Source of the DNA: Anaerolineales bacterium
Lineage (GTDB): Bacteria; Chloroflexota; Anaerolineae; Anaerolineales; E44-bin32
Assembly: GCA_029210945.1 (NCBI GenBank)
Contig: JARGGH010000010.1
Location: 1 to 64,000 of the forward strand
DNA length: 64,000 nt
Direction: 5' to 3'
Positions 8,992-16,151 of the stretch are shown in pieces. The position numbers and the translations under genes were made by a program. Position 1 is the first letter of the stretch. The number at the start of each line of letters is the position of its first letter. The notes under the pieces were generated by a model, which had not been told where the DNA came from, made no database searches, and was given only the letters and a program-made list of their open reading frames with translations.

Positions 8992-8997
8992 ATTATA
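8992..8997 (-). promoter_or_regulatory. -10 element for the NDH-2 gene
   Basis: TATAAT on the minus strand, ten nt before the GTG at 8981. It predicts a leader of only three or four nt. It lies inside the longer open frame, which argues against the upstream start. No clear -35 hexamer. Confidence 0.5.
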
Positions 8998-9066
8998 CTA
9001 ATTTTATCCATATATGGGCTGTCGCTGACGCCCCTCACGCGTTACAATCGCCGGAGAGGGAAAACC

Positions 9067-9267
9067 ATGCCGGCAAAGATTCAATACAGGGACCAGATTT
9101 TCGACGTCCGATCAGGGATGACAGTCCGGGCGGCGTTGCAGAAGTTAGAGATCTCACCGGAGTCCGTCCTTGCGACCCGCAAGAGCGAACTGATCACCGA
9201 CGATGAAATCCTTCAAGATGACGACCACGTCCGCTTGATTCCGGTGATCTCCGGTGGTCAGAGGTGA
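9067..9267 (+). CDS. ThiS/MoaD-like (TtuB-like) sulfur carrier protein
   Basis: 66 aa from ATG 9067, with GGAGAGGG upstream. The beta-grasp pattern fits small ubiquitin-like sulfur carriers: IQYRDQIFDVRSGMTVRAAL, then VLATRKSELITDDEIL, then DHVRLIPVISGG. In ThiS, MoaD and TtuB the C-terminal Gly-Gly is adenylated and thiocarboxylated. Here GG is followed by Gln-Arg before the stop, so the carrier would need trimming to be activated. It directly precedes a TtuA-like tRNA thiolase, whose start codon lies 13 nt beyond this stop. That context points to TtuB, the carrier for tRNA 2-thiouridine synthesis known from Thermus. Function is inferred from family and context. Confidence 0.8.
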   Translation: MPAKIQYRDQIFDVRSGMTVRAALQKLEISPESVLATRKSELITDDEILQDDDHVRLIPVISGGQR

Positions 9268-9280
9268 ACACCTAAGAGCG

Positions 9281-10237
9281 ATGATGAAGTGCAGGAAGTG
9301 CGGCCGCAAGGCGGTCATCAATATGCGGCAGCACAAGCTGGCGCTCTGCGCGCAGGATTTCCTTACCTGGTTTGTTAAGCAGACTGAACGCACCATCCAT
9401 CGAGATGCATTGTTCGAGCAGGGTTCGAATGTGCTGGTCGCCGTGTCGGGGGGCAAAGATTCTCTCGCCTTATGGCACGTTCTGCAGCAGCTCGGATACC
9501 CCTGTAATGGCCTGTACATCGGTCTGGGTATCGATGACGGGAGCGCCTATTCGGATCGTTCTCGGGCATGCGCTCAACAGTTTGCGGATCAGCACGGTAT
9601 GAACTTGAAAGTTGTCGATGTGGCTGCATCTCACGGTGCGACTATCCCGGAGGCAGCCCAGGTCACCCGCCGGGGCGCTGGAAAACCGTGCTCGGTGTGC
9701 GGCCTGACCCGCCGCTATCTCATGAATCGAGCTGCGTTGGAGGGCGGTTACGACGTGCTCGTGACGGGGCACAATCTCGATGACGAAGCCGCGACGCTGA
9801 TGGGCAACACCATGAATTGGCTCGTTGGCTACCTCGAAAGCCAGGCGCCGCTGCTGCCCGAGAAACCGGGTTTCGTGCGCAAAGCGAAACCCTTCCATCG
9901 CTTCTATGAACGTGAAACTGCCGCGTATGCCCTGCTGCGGGGCATCGATTACATCCAGGAGGAGTGCCCGTACTCTGCGGACGCCAAGAGTATCTATTAT
10001 AAGAAGGTCCTGAATCAGATCGAGACCGACCGGCCAGGCGCCAAACAGGCTTTCTACCTTTCATTCCTGCAGGCTAGAGATCAGATCCAATTCACCGGCA
10101 GCGGGGAACGAGGACCCCTTCCCGACGCTCGCTGCAGCACCTGCGGCCAGCCGACGCGAGGCGGTCGGCAATGCGCTTTTTGCAGCACCTGGCAAAATGT
10201 GCGCGCCCGGAACAAACCTTTAGAGCCCGGCCGGTAA
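9281..10237 (+). CDS. TtuA/NcsA-like tRNA 2-thiouridine synthase
   Basis: 318 aa from ATG 9281 (9284 also possible). The start is fixed by the N-terminal zinc finger CRKC (Cys4, Cys7) with His18 and Cys23. The PP-loop that activates tRNA is SGGKDS (56-61). Cys137 and Cys140 (PCSVCG) with Cys229 (EECPYS) match the three ligands of the [4Fe-4S] cluster of TtuA. A second zinc site is CSTC plus CAFC near 285-301. The family sulfurates a uridine in tRNA (U54 in Thermus, the wobble position for NcsA/CTU1) using a thiocarboxylated ubiquitin-like protein as sulfur donor. The preceding gene encodes such a carrier. The target position cannot be told from sequence alone. Confidence 0.88.
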   Translation: MMKCRKCGRKAVINMRQHKLALCAQDFLTWFVKQTERTIHRDALFEQGSNVLVAVSGGKDSLALWHVLQQLGYPCNGLYIGLGIDDGSAYSDRSRACAQQFADQHGMNLKVVDVAASHGATIPEAAQVTRRGAGKPCSVCGLTRRYLMNRAALEGGYDVLVTGHNLDDEAATLMGNTMNWLVGYLESQAPLLPEKPGFVRKAKPFHRFYERETAAYALLRGIDYIQEECPYSADAKSIYYKKVLNQIETDRPGAKQAFYLSFLQARDQIQFTGSGERGPLPDARCSTCGQPTRGGRQCAFCSTWQNVRARNKPLEPGR

Positions 10238-10265
10238 AAAAACAAGGCACAGATTTGTGCCTTGT
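10236..10265 (-). terminator. Intrinsic terminator of glnA
   Basis: Stem ACAAGGCAC / GTGCCTTGT (10242-10250 with 10257-10265), loop of 6 nt. On the minus strand it is followed by seven T. It lies just past the glnA stop and overlaps the stop of the facing ttuA-like gene. Confidence 0.85.
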
Positions 10266-10287
10266 CTGAATCCCGGGTTGCCATCGC

Positions 10288-11622
10288 TCAGGCAGTCTCG
10301 AGGTAATACTCGATCTCCCAATCCATGACCCGCGTACGATACTCGTCCCATTCCGCCCATTTCGCACGGGTGAACGCTTCATAGATTTCTTCACCGAGCG
10401 TCCCCTGAAGCACGCGATCGCCCTCCAGCTCGCGCAGCGCTTCCGCCAGCGATCCGGGTAGCTGTTCGATGCCCTTCTCAGACAACTCTTCATCCGTCAT
10501 CTCATAGATATTAAGGTTGTTGACCGGAGGCGGACAGTCCAATCCGCGTTCGATGCCGTCCAAACCGGCAGCGAGCATCGTCGCAAACGCAAGGTAGGGG
10601 TTGCAGGAAGGATCGGGGAAGCGCAATTCTGCGCGCGTCGACATCGGTCGTTCAGAGGTATTGCTGGGAATGCGGATCATCGCCGAGCGGTTGATCTGCG
10701 CCCAGCAAACGTAGACCGGCGCTTCGTAGCCGGGCACGATGCGCTTATATGAGTTGACCGTCGGCGCAACCACCGCCGCCAGTGCTGCAGCATGATCGAT
10801 CTGCCCGGCGATAAACCCGTAGGCAATCTCAGATAGAAAATACTCATCTCGATCATCGAAGAAAAGGTTTGTGCCACCTTCGTCGATAATTGACTGGTGG
10901 GTATGCATGCCGGATCCGTTGATGCCGAAAATCGGTTTAGGCATGAACGTTGCCACAAGACCATTCTTTGCCGCCAGGGCGCGGATCGTGTATTTCAAGG
11001 TCACCACGTTATCGGCCGCTCGCAGCGCGTCTGAAAACCGGAAATCGATTTCGTGCTGCCCCAGGGCCACTTCGTGATGGCCCATCTCGACCTCGAGTCC
11101 CATGCTGGATAATGCGAGCATGAGCTCAGTACGCACGCGCTGGGCTTCGTCGCTGGCGGAGAAATCAAAGTACCCGCCGACGTCGTGGGGGACCGGATGG
11201 ATATTCTCGGGGCCGTTGCGCTTCAAGAGGAAGAACTCGGGTTCGGCTCCCACGTTGTAGCGCCAACCCTTCGATTCAATTTTCGCAAGGATGCGTTTCA
11301 GCACGCCGCGCGGATCTCCCGGGAATGGTTTTCCACCAGGTAAGTAAATATCGCAGAAGATGCGCGCCCGCTTCCGCTCCTCCTGCGACCAGGGCAGCAC
11401 AGCATACGTATCCCGGTCGGGTACCAGACGCATGTCGCTCTCCTGGATGCGCGCAAACCCCTCGACAGACGATCCGTCGAACCAGACCCCCTCTTCCAGC
11501 GCCGACTCGAGCCGGTTCACCGGGATGTCCACGCTCTTCACCGTTCCGGTAACGTCGGTGAACTGCAGACAGATGAACCTGACCCCATCCGCATGTGCTC
11601 TCTTGACGATCTCGTTTGCCAT
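10288..11622 (-). CDS. glnA: Glutamine synthetase, type I
   Basis: 444 aa from ATG 11622, preceded by AAGGAGG at ideal distance. The frame is open further upstream but that extension is not protein-like. Family motifs include FTDVTGTVKSVDIP, VWFDGSSVEGFARI, GAEPEFFLL, MEVGHHEVA-like EMGHHEVALGQHEIDF, NGSGMHTHQS (ammonia/glutamate site) and RAELRFPDPSCNPYLAFA. It makes glutamine from glutamate, ammonia and ATP as a cytosolic dodecamer. The length and lack of the extra ~25-residue insert fit the GSI-alpha subtype, which is not adenylylated. An intrinsic terminator follows, and a structured RNA with its own terminator lies directly upstream on the same strand. Confidence 0.95.
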   Translation of the reverse strand: MANEIVKRAHADGVRFICLQFTDVTGTVKSVDIPVNRLESALEEGVWFDGSSVEGFARIQESDMRLVPDRDTYAVLPWSQEERKRARIFCDIYLPGGKPFPGDPRGVLKRILAKIESKGWRYNVGAEPEFFLLKRNGPENIHPVPHDVGGYFDFSASDEAQRVRTELMLALSSMGLEVEMGHHEVALGQHEIDFRFSDALRAADNVVTLKYTIRALAAKNGLVATFMPKPIFGINGSGMHTHQSIIDEGGTNLFFDDRDEYFLSEIAYGFIAGQIDHAAALAAVVAPTVNSYKRIVPGYEAPVYVCWAQINRSAMIRIPSNTSERPMSTRAELRFPDPSCNPYLAFATMLAAGLDGIERGLDCPPPVNNLNIYEMTDEELSEKGIEQLPGSLAEALRELEGDRVLQGTLGEEIYEAFTRAKWAEWDEYRTRVMDWEIEYYLETA

Positions 11623-11742
11623 CTCTGGCCTCCTTGTCTTGTAGGCTCTCGATACTCGGATCCGGTCTGGCAAGCGATCCGGGATACAGCTCCCGCACGC
11701 GCCGTGATCGACGGATCTGGACCAGCGAAGTGGGTACCTAAA

Positions 11743-11770
11743 TAAAAAAATGGCACGCCGGGCGTGCCAT
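11743..11770 (-). terminator. Intrinsic terminator ending the RNA upstream of glnA
   Basis: Stem ATGGCACG / CGTGCCAT (11750-11757 with 11763-11770) and a 5-nt loop, followed on the minus strand by seven T, then A and three T. No protein gene ends near it on this strand; tilS stops about 340 nt earlier. It is either the end of a small RNA or a transcription attenuator about 120 nt before glnA. Confidence 0.85.
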
Positions 11771-12080
11771 CGCAGATACGTATGTTCGCCCTTCCAGAAT
11801 TCGTCGAACGACCGATCCTTCCCGATCGGGTCACTCGGCCACTGTGAAACGATTTGTCCCGGGCGTCGCCGCCCGGTTTTGCCGCTTACTGTCCTGGAAG
11901 GGAGAGGGAAGCCTGTGGCTGGCTTCGGAGGCATCCGCTGATCTGTTCGATTTTCCCCGGGGCTGCAGCCCCGGGTTAACCCCACATCGCTGTGGGGAAC
12001 CTCCACCTCGTGATCTCACTCAAATGTGAGATCCATACGCTGATCTCCCGTATTCAATTGTAGGCTTAGCCTTCAAGCTA
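11743..12080 (-). ncRNA. Candidate structured RNA of about 340 nt upstream of glnA
   Basis: A near-consensus promoter (12087-12115) and an intrinsic terminator (11743-11770) frame a stretch with no credible reading frame but a chain of strong hairpins. Paired arms are 12012-12019/12026-12033; 11980-11986/11991-11997, closed by a GCGA (GNRA) tetraloop; 11956-11963/11968-11975; 11908-11913/11921-11926; 11859-11865/11870-11876, again with a GCGA tetraloop; and 11812-11817/11824-11829. I looked for hallmarks of RNase P RNA, tmRNA, SRP RNA, T-box, cobalamin, FMN and glutamine riboswitches and found none convincing. It may be a free-standing small RNA or a cis-acting leader of glnA. The class is unknown. 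Confidence 0.65.
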
Positions 12081-12086
12081 GCCAGC

Positions 12087-12115
12087 ATTCTAGCAAAGAC
12101 TTTTTGGGAAGTCAA
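12087..12115 (-). promoter_or_regulatory. Sigma-70-type promoter of the structured RNA
   Basis: On the minus strand TTGACT, a 17-nt spacer, then TAGAAT (-10 at 12087-12092, -35 at 12110-12115). It is one of the best matches to consensus in the window. The -35 overlaps the tilS stop codon. Predicted start is near 12080. Confidence 0.8.
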
Positions 12116-13560
12116 TTCCTGCTACCGCCAGCATCCCCCGGGAGAACCTTCAGATGCACGGCACGGTTCGTTGATTCCTTGATGCGGAATGAGTGTCCGA
12201 TATTCAGTCCCGGTACCCAGACAATCTCCCCGCCAGAAAAAAGCAGCGGCCAATGGGACCTTGCCAGGCGCGGAATCTTCGAATTGATCATGAGGTCAGA
12301 AATTTTAATGCGACCCTGCATGCCCAGAGGCTGCATGCGGTCGCCGGGTTGACGCGTGCGCAGACTCAATGGCGTAGAAAGGCTGCTCTTGTCGATGACC
12401 ACTTCCCATCCATCGGCCTTCGCACGTGTCACCTCCGCAATATTATCCTTGATTTCTGCGGAGACGATCTTCCAGCCGTACTCAAGCTGCACCTCACCGG
12501 GAACGGACAGCTTACATTCCCCTGCACTCATCTGGGGAAAGTCAGGCACCGCTGGCAGCGGCTCAACAGCCGCCAACAGGACATCTTCATCGTAGTCGTG
12601 GATCAGCAGGTCATCGATCAGCGGCTGTGAAGTTGGCCGGTCCGACGCGAGAATATATTTAACACCCCGTTCAATATGCTCGAAACCCAAATCACGCAAA
12701 TCCTGGCGTAAAGCGAGAATCGCCCGCCGGATTAGTCCACGCTGAATGGCAAGTGGCTGCTGTTTAAATGCCCTTCCACGGAGGATGAGGCCGTCAGCCG
12801 CCAGCTCGACGACGACTTCCTGCCAGCGGCGCTCGACTTGATCGGTGAGAAAGTCCACCTCCGCGCGCATGATCTCTCCGAGACGGTAAATGACCGAACG
12901 AACACCCGGGTTGTAACCCTCGAGGACCGGCAGCAGATGATGTCGGATCTTGTTGCGGAAGAATCTCTGGTCCCGATTGCTGCGATCAATCCTGGGTTCC
13001 AGCCCGATCGTTTCACAATGCGCCATCGTCTCAGCGTGCCGTATACTGAGCAGCGGTCTCACGAGCGAGATTCCGTCTGCCCCGGAGATACCGGTCCAAT
13101 CACCCATTTGAGTCTCCGGCAGGATCCCTCGCAGCCCCGACGGTCCCGCCCCACGCAGAAGATGCATCAAGATCGTCTCGACTTGATCATCATAAGTGTG
13201 ACCGACCGCCACTTTCTGTGCTCCATCCTTCCGGGCGACTGCAGCCAGAAACGAATAACGCTGGAGACGCGCCCATTCTTCAAGCGAACCACCCTGCCCG
13301 GGATGCAAGTCAGCCCTCCCAAGTTCAAACGGGTGGCCATACCGGTCGGCAAGTGCCTCCACGAACGCAGCATCTGCGGCACTCTCCGGCCGCAGCTGAT
13401 GGTCGAGATGAGCAACGACAACATCGACGCCCCAGCGTGAAAGACAATCCAGTAAGCAGAGACTGTCCCCCCCGCCGGAGACCCCTACGACAAGGCGCTC
13501 ACCGGGCCTGAGCAGCGCGTAATCTCGAATGTAGGCTGAGACCTGATCGAAAATGTCCAT
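12112..13560 (-). CDS. tilS: tRNA(Ile)-lysidine synthase
   Basis: 482 aa. The N-terminal PP-loop VVGVSGGGDSLCLL (22-35) replaces the usual SGGxDS with SGGGDS. It is followed by VVAHLDHQLRPES and VAVGHTYDDQVETILMHLLRG, the normal TilS core motifs. A middle helical substrate-binding domain and the C-terminal domain (LRTRQPGDRMQPLGMQGR, TilS_C) are both present, so it is the long two-domain form. The enzyme attaches lysine to C34 of tRNA-Ile(CAU), converting its reading from AUG to AUA, and is normally essential. It is transcribed alone, divergent from mreB. Confidence 0.93.
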   Translation of the reverse strand: MDIFDQVSAYIRDYALLRPGERLVVGVSGGGDSLCLLDCLSRWGVDVVVAHLDHQLRPESAADAAFVEALADRYGHPFELGRADLHPGQGGSLEEWARLQRYSFLAAVARKDGAQKVAVGHTYDDQVETILMHLLRGAGPSGLRGILPETQMGDWTGISGADGISLVRPLLSIRHAETMAHCETIGLEPRIDRSNRDQRFFRNKIRHHLLPVLEGYNPGVRSVIYRLGEIMRAEVDFLTDQVERRWQEVVVELAADGLILRGRAFKQQPLAIQRGLIRRAILALRQDLRDLGFEHIERGVKYILASDRPTSQPLIDDLLIHDYDEDVLLAAVEPLPAVPDFPQMSAGECKLSVPGEVQLEYGWKIVSAEIKDNIAEVTRAKADGWEVVIDKSSLSTPLSLRTRQPGDRMQPLGMQGRIKISDLMINSKIPRLARSHWPLLFSGGEIVWVPGLNIGHSFRIKESTNRAVHLKVLPGDAGGSRN

Positions 13561-13646
13561 TGTGTGAGATTATAGCATCGCGGCCCGACGCTGATCGGGC
13601 GGCTCAAATTTGCACACGCTGGGCTTTCGGCGAGGATAGCCGCGCA

Positions 13647-13655
13647 TGATATAAT
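13647..13655 (+). promoter_or_regulatory. Extended -10 promoter of the mreB operon
   Basis: TGA followed by a perfect TATAAT (13650-13655). The start is GGAGGT plus TTG about 30 nt downstream. It sits in the 126-nt gap between tilS and mreB. Confidence 0.65.
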
Positions 13656-13686
13656 CGCTTCTTGGCAACAACGGAGGTGTTTCGCC

Positions 13687-14745
13687 TTGGCTTTCAACCC
13701 CCTCAATTGGATTTTAGGCCTATTCTCACTCGATATAGGCATTGACTTGGGCACGGCGAATACCCTCGTTCATGTTAAGGGTCAGGGCATCGTGATCAAC
13801 GAACCCTCCTGGGTCGCGATAGACAAGAAGACCAAGCGGACCCTCGCGGTCGGTGCCGAAGCGAAGCAAATGGTTGGCCGCACTCCGGCCAATGTCGTCG
13901 CTATTCGTCCGTTGCGTGATGGCGTGATCTCCGAATATGACATCACGGAGAGCATGCTTGAATATTTCATCGCAAAAGCGCATGAACAGAGCATCGTCCC
14001 TGTACCGCGCCCGCGCGTCGTGGTTGGCATCCCCAGCGGAGCGACTGAGGTTGAAAAGCGAGCCGTCTACGATGCCACAATGGCTGCCGGAGCCCGCGAG
14101 GCGCATCTCGTTGAAGAACCAACTGCGGCGGCATTGGGGGCTAACTTGCCGATCGGCGAAGTGGTCGGTTCGATGATCTGTGATATCGGTGGAGGGACCT
14201 CCGAGATGGCGGTATTCTCGATGGGAGGGATCGTGGTTTCTCGCTCGCTCCGGGTCGCCGGCGATGAAATGGATCAGGACATCATCAATTACATTCGCAA
14301 CAAATACAACCTGCTGATCGGCGAACGTATGGCCGAGAGGGTGAAGCTAGGTATTGGCTCAGCTTACCCATTGAAAGAAGAGAAGACGATGAGCGTGCGC
14401 GGCCGCAATCTGGTCACCGGACTGCCGGAAGCGATCGAGGTCTCCTCGATTGAGATCCGTGAAGCGCTGGCGAGTTCGGTCAAGATCATCGTCGATACGC
14501 TGCGTGACGCGATCGACGAAACCCCACCCGAAATCATCGCTGATCTAATGGAAGAGGGTATCTGCCTCGCAGGCGGCGGCTCTCAGCTGCAGGGTCTGAC
14601 AGAGCGCGTTGCAAACGAGCTGCGGATGCGGGTCTGGCAAGCGGAGGACCCAATGACCTGTGTCGCGCGCGGTGCCGGATTGATCCTCGAAGACTTCGAT
14701 TATCGGGGCCGTTTTCTTGTCGGTCTGGAACGCGTTTCCCGCTAA
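13687..14745 (+). CDS. mreB: Rod shape-determining protein MreB
   Basis: 352 aa from a TTG start at 13687, placed by GGAGGT 8 nt upstream. Actin-family phosphate and nucleotide motifs are intact: DLGTANTLVHVKG near 19-31, VEEPTAAALGA near 139-149, MICDIGGGTSEMAVFSMGG near 159-177, and LAGGGSQLQGL near 295-305. MreB forms membrane-bound filaments that orient cell wall synthesis. It is the first gene of mreB-mreC-mreD-mrdA, so the organism is predicted to be rod-shaped or filamentous with a peptidoglycan wall. Confidence 0.96.
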   Translation: MAFNPLNWILGLFSLDIGIDLGTANTLVHVKGQGIVINEPSWVAIDKKTKRTLAVGAEAKQMVGRTPANVVAIRPLRDGVISEYDITESMLEYFIAKAHEQSIVPVPRPRVVVGIPSGATEVEKRAVYDATMAAGAREAHLVEEPTAAALGANLPIGEVVGSMICDIGGGTSEMAVFSMGGIVVSRSLRVAGDEMDQDIINYIRNKYNLLIGERMAERVKLGIGSAYPLKEEKTMSVRGRNLVTGLPEAIEVSSIEIREALASSVKIIVDTLRDAIDETPPEIIADLMEEGICLAGGGSQLQGLTERVANELRMRVWQAEDPMTCVARGAGLILEDFDYRGRFLVGLERVSR

Positions 14746-14792
14746 ACCAAATCGTCATTATCCCTATCCAGTATGCATCCGAGATTGTCGTC

Positions 14793-15617
14793 ATGAGAAG
14801 GTTTTCGTCCAGAGCACTCATTGCCGCGATACTCTTGCTGATCGCCGCAGGGATGCTTGTCCTTTTCCAGGCGGGATTCCTGACGCCGCTGCAGAGCACG
14901 ATCGCCCTGCCTATGACGGTTGTTCAGAACTGGGTCGCGACGCGTTATGGCGCGCTGAGAGACCTGCTGACATCGCCGCGTGAGATGACCGCACTTCGCG
15001 AGGAGATCAACCGCCTTGAGGCGGAAAACGCTTTTTTGCAGCAGCAAGTAATCTCACTGCAAGAGCAAGCGGCCGAAGCAGAGGGCCTCGCCGCACTGCT
15101 AAATTATGCCCGCAATCAGCCTGAGAACCGTTATCTAGCAGCCAACGTGATCGGCAAAGATGTCAGTCCGTTCCTGCGATCGGTGTTCATCAACCAGGGC
15201 TCTGATGCGGGGGTCACACGCGGCATGCCGATCGTCACCGCACGTGGCCTGGTGGGCCGGGTGGTCGAAGTCTTTGCGTCCTACTCCCGAGTGGAGTTGA
15301 TCACAGATCCGCAGACGGCGGTCAACATAAAGTTTCAAGACGCGAGAGCGGAAGGCATCCTGACAGCTCGAATAAACGGTGAACTGCTTGTCGACATGAT
15401 TAATCTCGAAGCCCCGATCAATCAAGATGAACTCGTTCTGACCAGCGGCTTGGGTGCGAAATATCCTCCTGACATTCCTGTTGGCAGCGTCGTCAGCATC
15501 CGCCGTCGTGATTTTGACCTCTTCCAGACGGCTACTATCCAACCGAGTGTATCCTTTGATGATCTCCAGGTCGTACTGGTGATCACTAACTTCACCCCAT
15601 TTACGCTCGAGGAATAA
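14793..15617 (+). CDS. mreC: Rod shape-determining protein MreC
   Basis: 274 aa. One N-terminal membrane anchor (residues about 8-30) is followed by a coiled coil (about 66-100) and the beta-rich MreC core (VIGKDVSPFLRSVFINQGSDAG, then RVELITDPQTAVN, LVLTSGLGAKYPPDIPVG). It scaffolds MreB, PBP2 and RodA on the outer face of the membrane. Spacing to mreB is 47 nt and to mreD 16 nt, consistent with one operon. Confidence 0.94.
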   Translation: MRRFSSRALIAAILLLIAAGMLVLFQAGFLTPLQSTIALPMTVVQNWVATRYGALRDLLTSPREMTALREEINRLEAENAFLQQQVISLQEQAAEAEGLAALLNYARNQPENRYLAANVIGKDVSPFLRSVFINQGSDAGVTRGMPIVTARGLVGRVVEVFASYSRVELITDPQTAVNIKFQDARAEGILTARINGELLVDMINLEAPINQDELVLTSGLGAKYPPDIPVGSVVSIRRRDFDLFQTATIQPSVSFDDLQVVLVITNFTPFTLEE

Positions 15618-15633
15618 CCCGACGGGGATTTTC

Positions 15634-16134
15634 ATGGCTTACCTGATCGGTATCCCGCTGCTGGCGTTGCTGGCGATCCTGCAATCGACGATGTTCGCCG
15701 ATTTTGGCTTCTATGAAGGGCGCCCGGACCTGGTTCTGCTGGCGATCGTCGGCTGGGCACTCACCGGTGAAGGACGGCAAGCGATGGCCTGGGGGTTTAT
15801 CGGGGGCATCTTCCTGGATACACTCTCTGCGCTGCCGTTGGGAACTTCAAGTATCGCCCTCATTTTCGTCGCTTATTTGGTATCCTTATATGCTAGGAGG
15901 ATCTGGGAGGTCAATCTGCTTATGCCGCTTGGCGTAACGCTGGTCGCTTCACTGCTTTTCCACAGCGTACTGCTCATCGCGCTGCTCTTCGTCGGGAGAC
16001 AGGTCCAGCTCGAATATGCCTATATACGAGTGATCCTGCCAAGCACATTCATCAACCTGCTGCTCACTCTGCCGGTCTCACAGGGTCTCGCCGGTCTGCA
16101 GCGCTGGCTGTACCCGCCTGAAATCGAAGCCTGA
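15634..16134 (+). CDS. mreD: Rod shape-determining protein MreD
   Basis: 166 aa, almost wholly hydrophobic with about five membrane segments. The GRPDLVLLAIVGWALTGEG and GFIGGIFLDTLSALPLGTSS stretches are typical of MreD. It lies between mreC and the PBP2 gene, as expected for the elongation complex operon. Confidence 0.92.
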   Translation: MAYLIGIPLLALLAILQSTMFADFGFYEGRPDLVLLAIVGWALTGEGRQAMAWGFIGGIFLDTLSALPLGTSSIALIFVAYLVSLYARRIWEVNLLMPLGVTLVASLLFHSVLLIALLFVGRQVQLEYAYIRVILPSTFINLLLTLPVSQGLAGLQRWLYPPEIEA

Positions 16135-16151
16135 TCTGGATTGGTATCTCA

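Noticed and set aside
11623..12006. N-terminal extension of the glutamine synthetase frame
   Set aside because: The extension lacks protein-like composition. AAGGAGG precedes the ATG at 11622, the family starts there, and the region is explained by the RNA and its terminator.
11743..12080. T-box, RNase P RNA, tmRNA or glutamine riboswitch identity for the RNA upstream of glnA
   Set aside because: A TGGCAC string near the terminator is loosely T-box-like but lies inside the terminator stem. No T-box consensus, P4 motif, tmRNA acceptor ends or glutamine-motif core was found.
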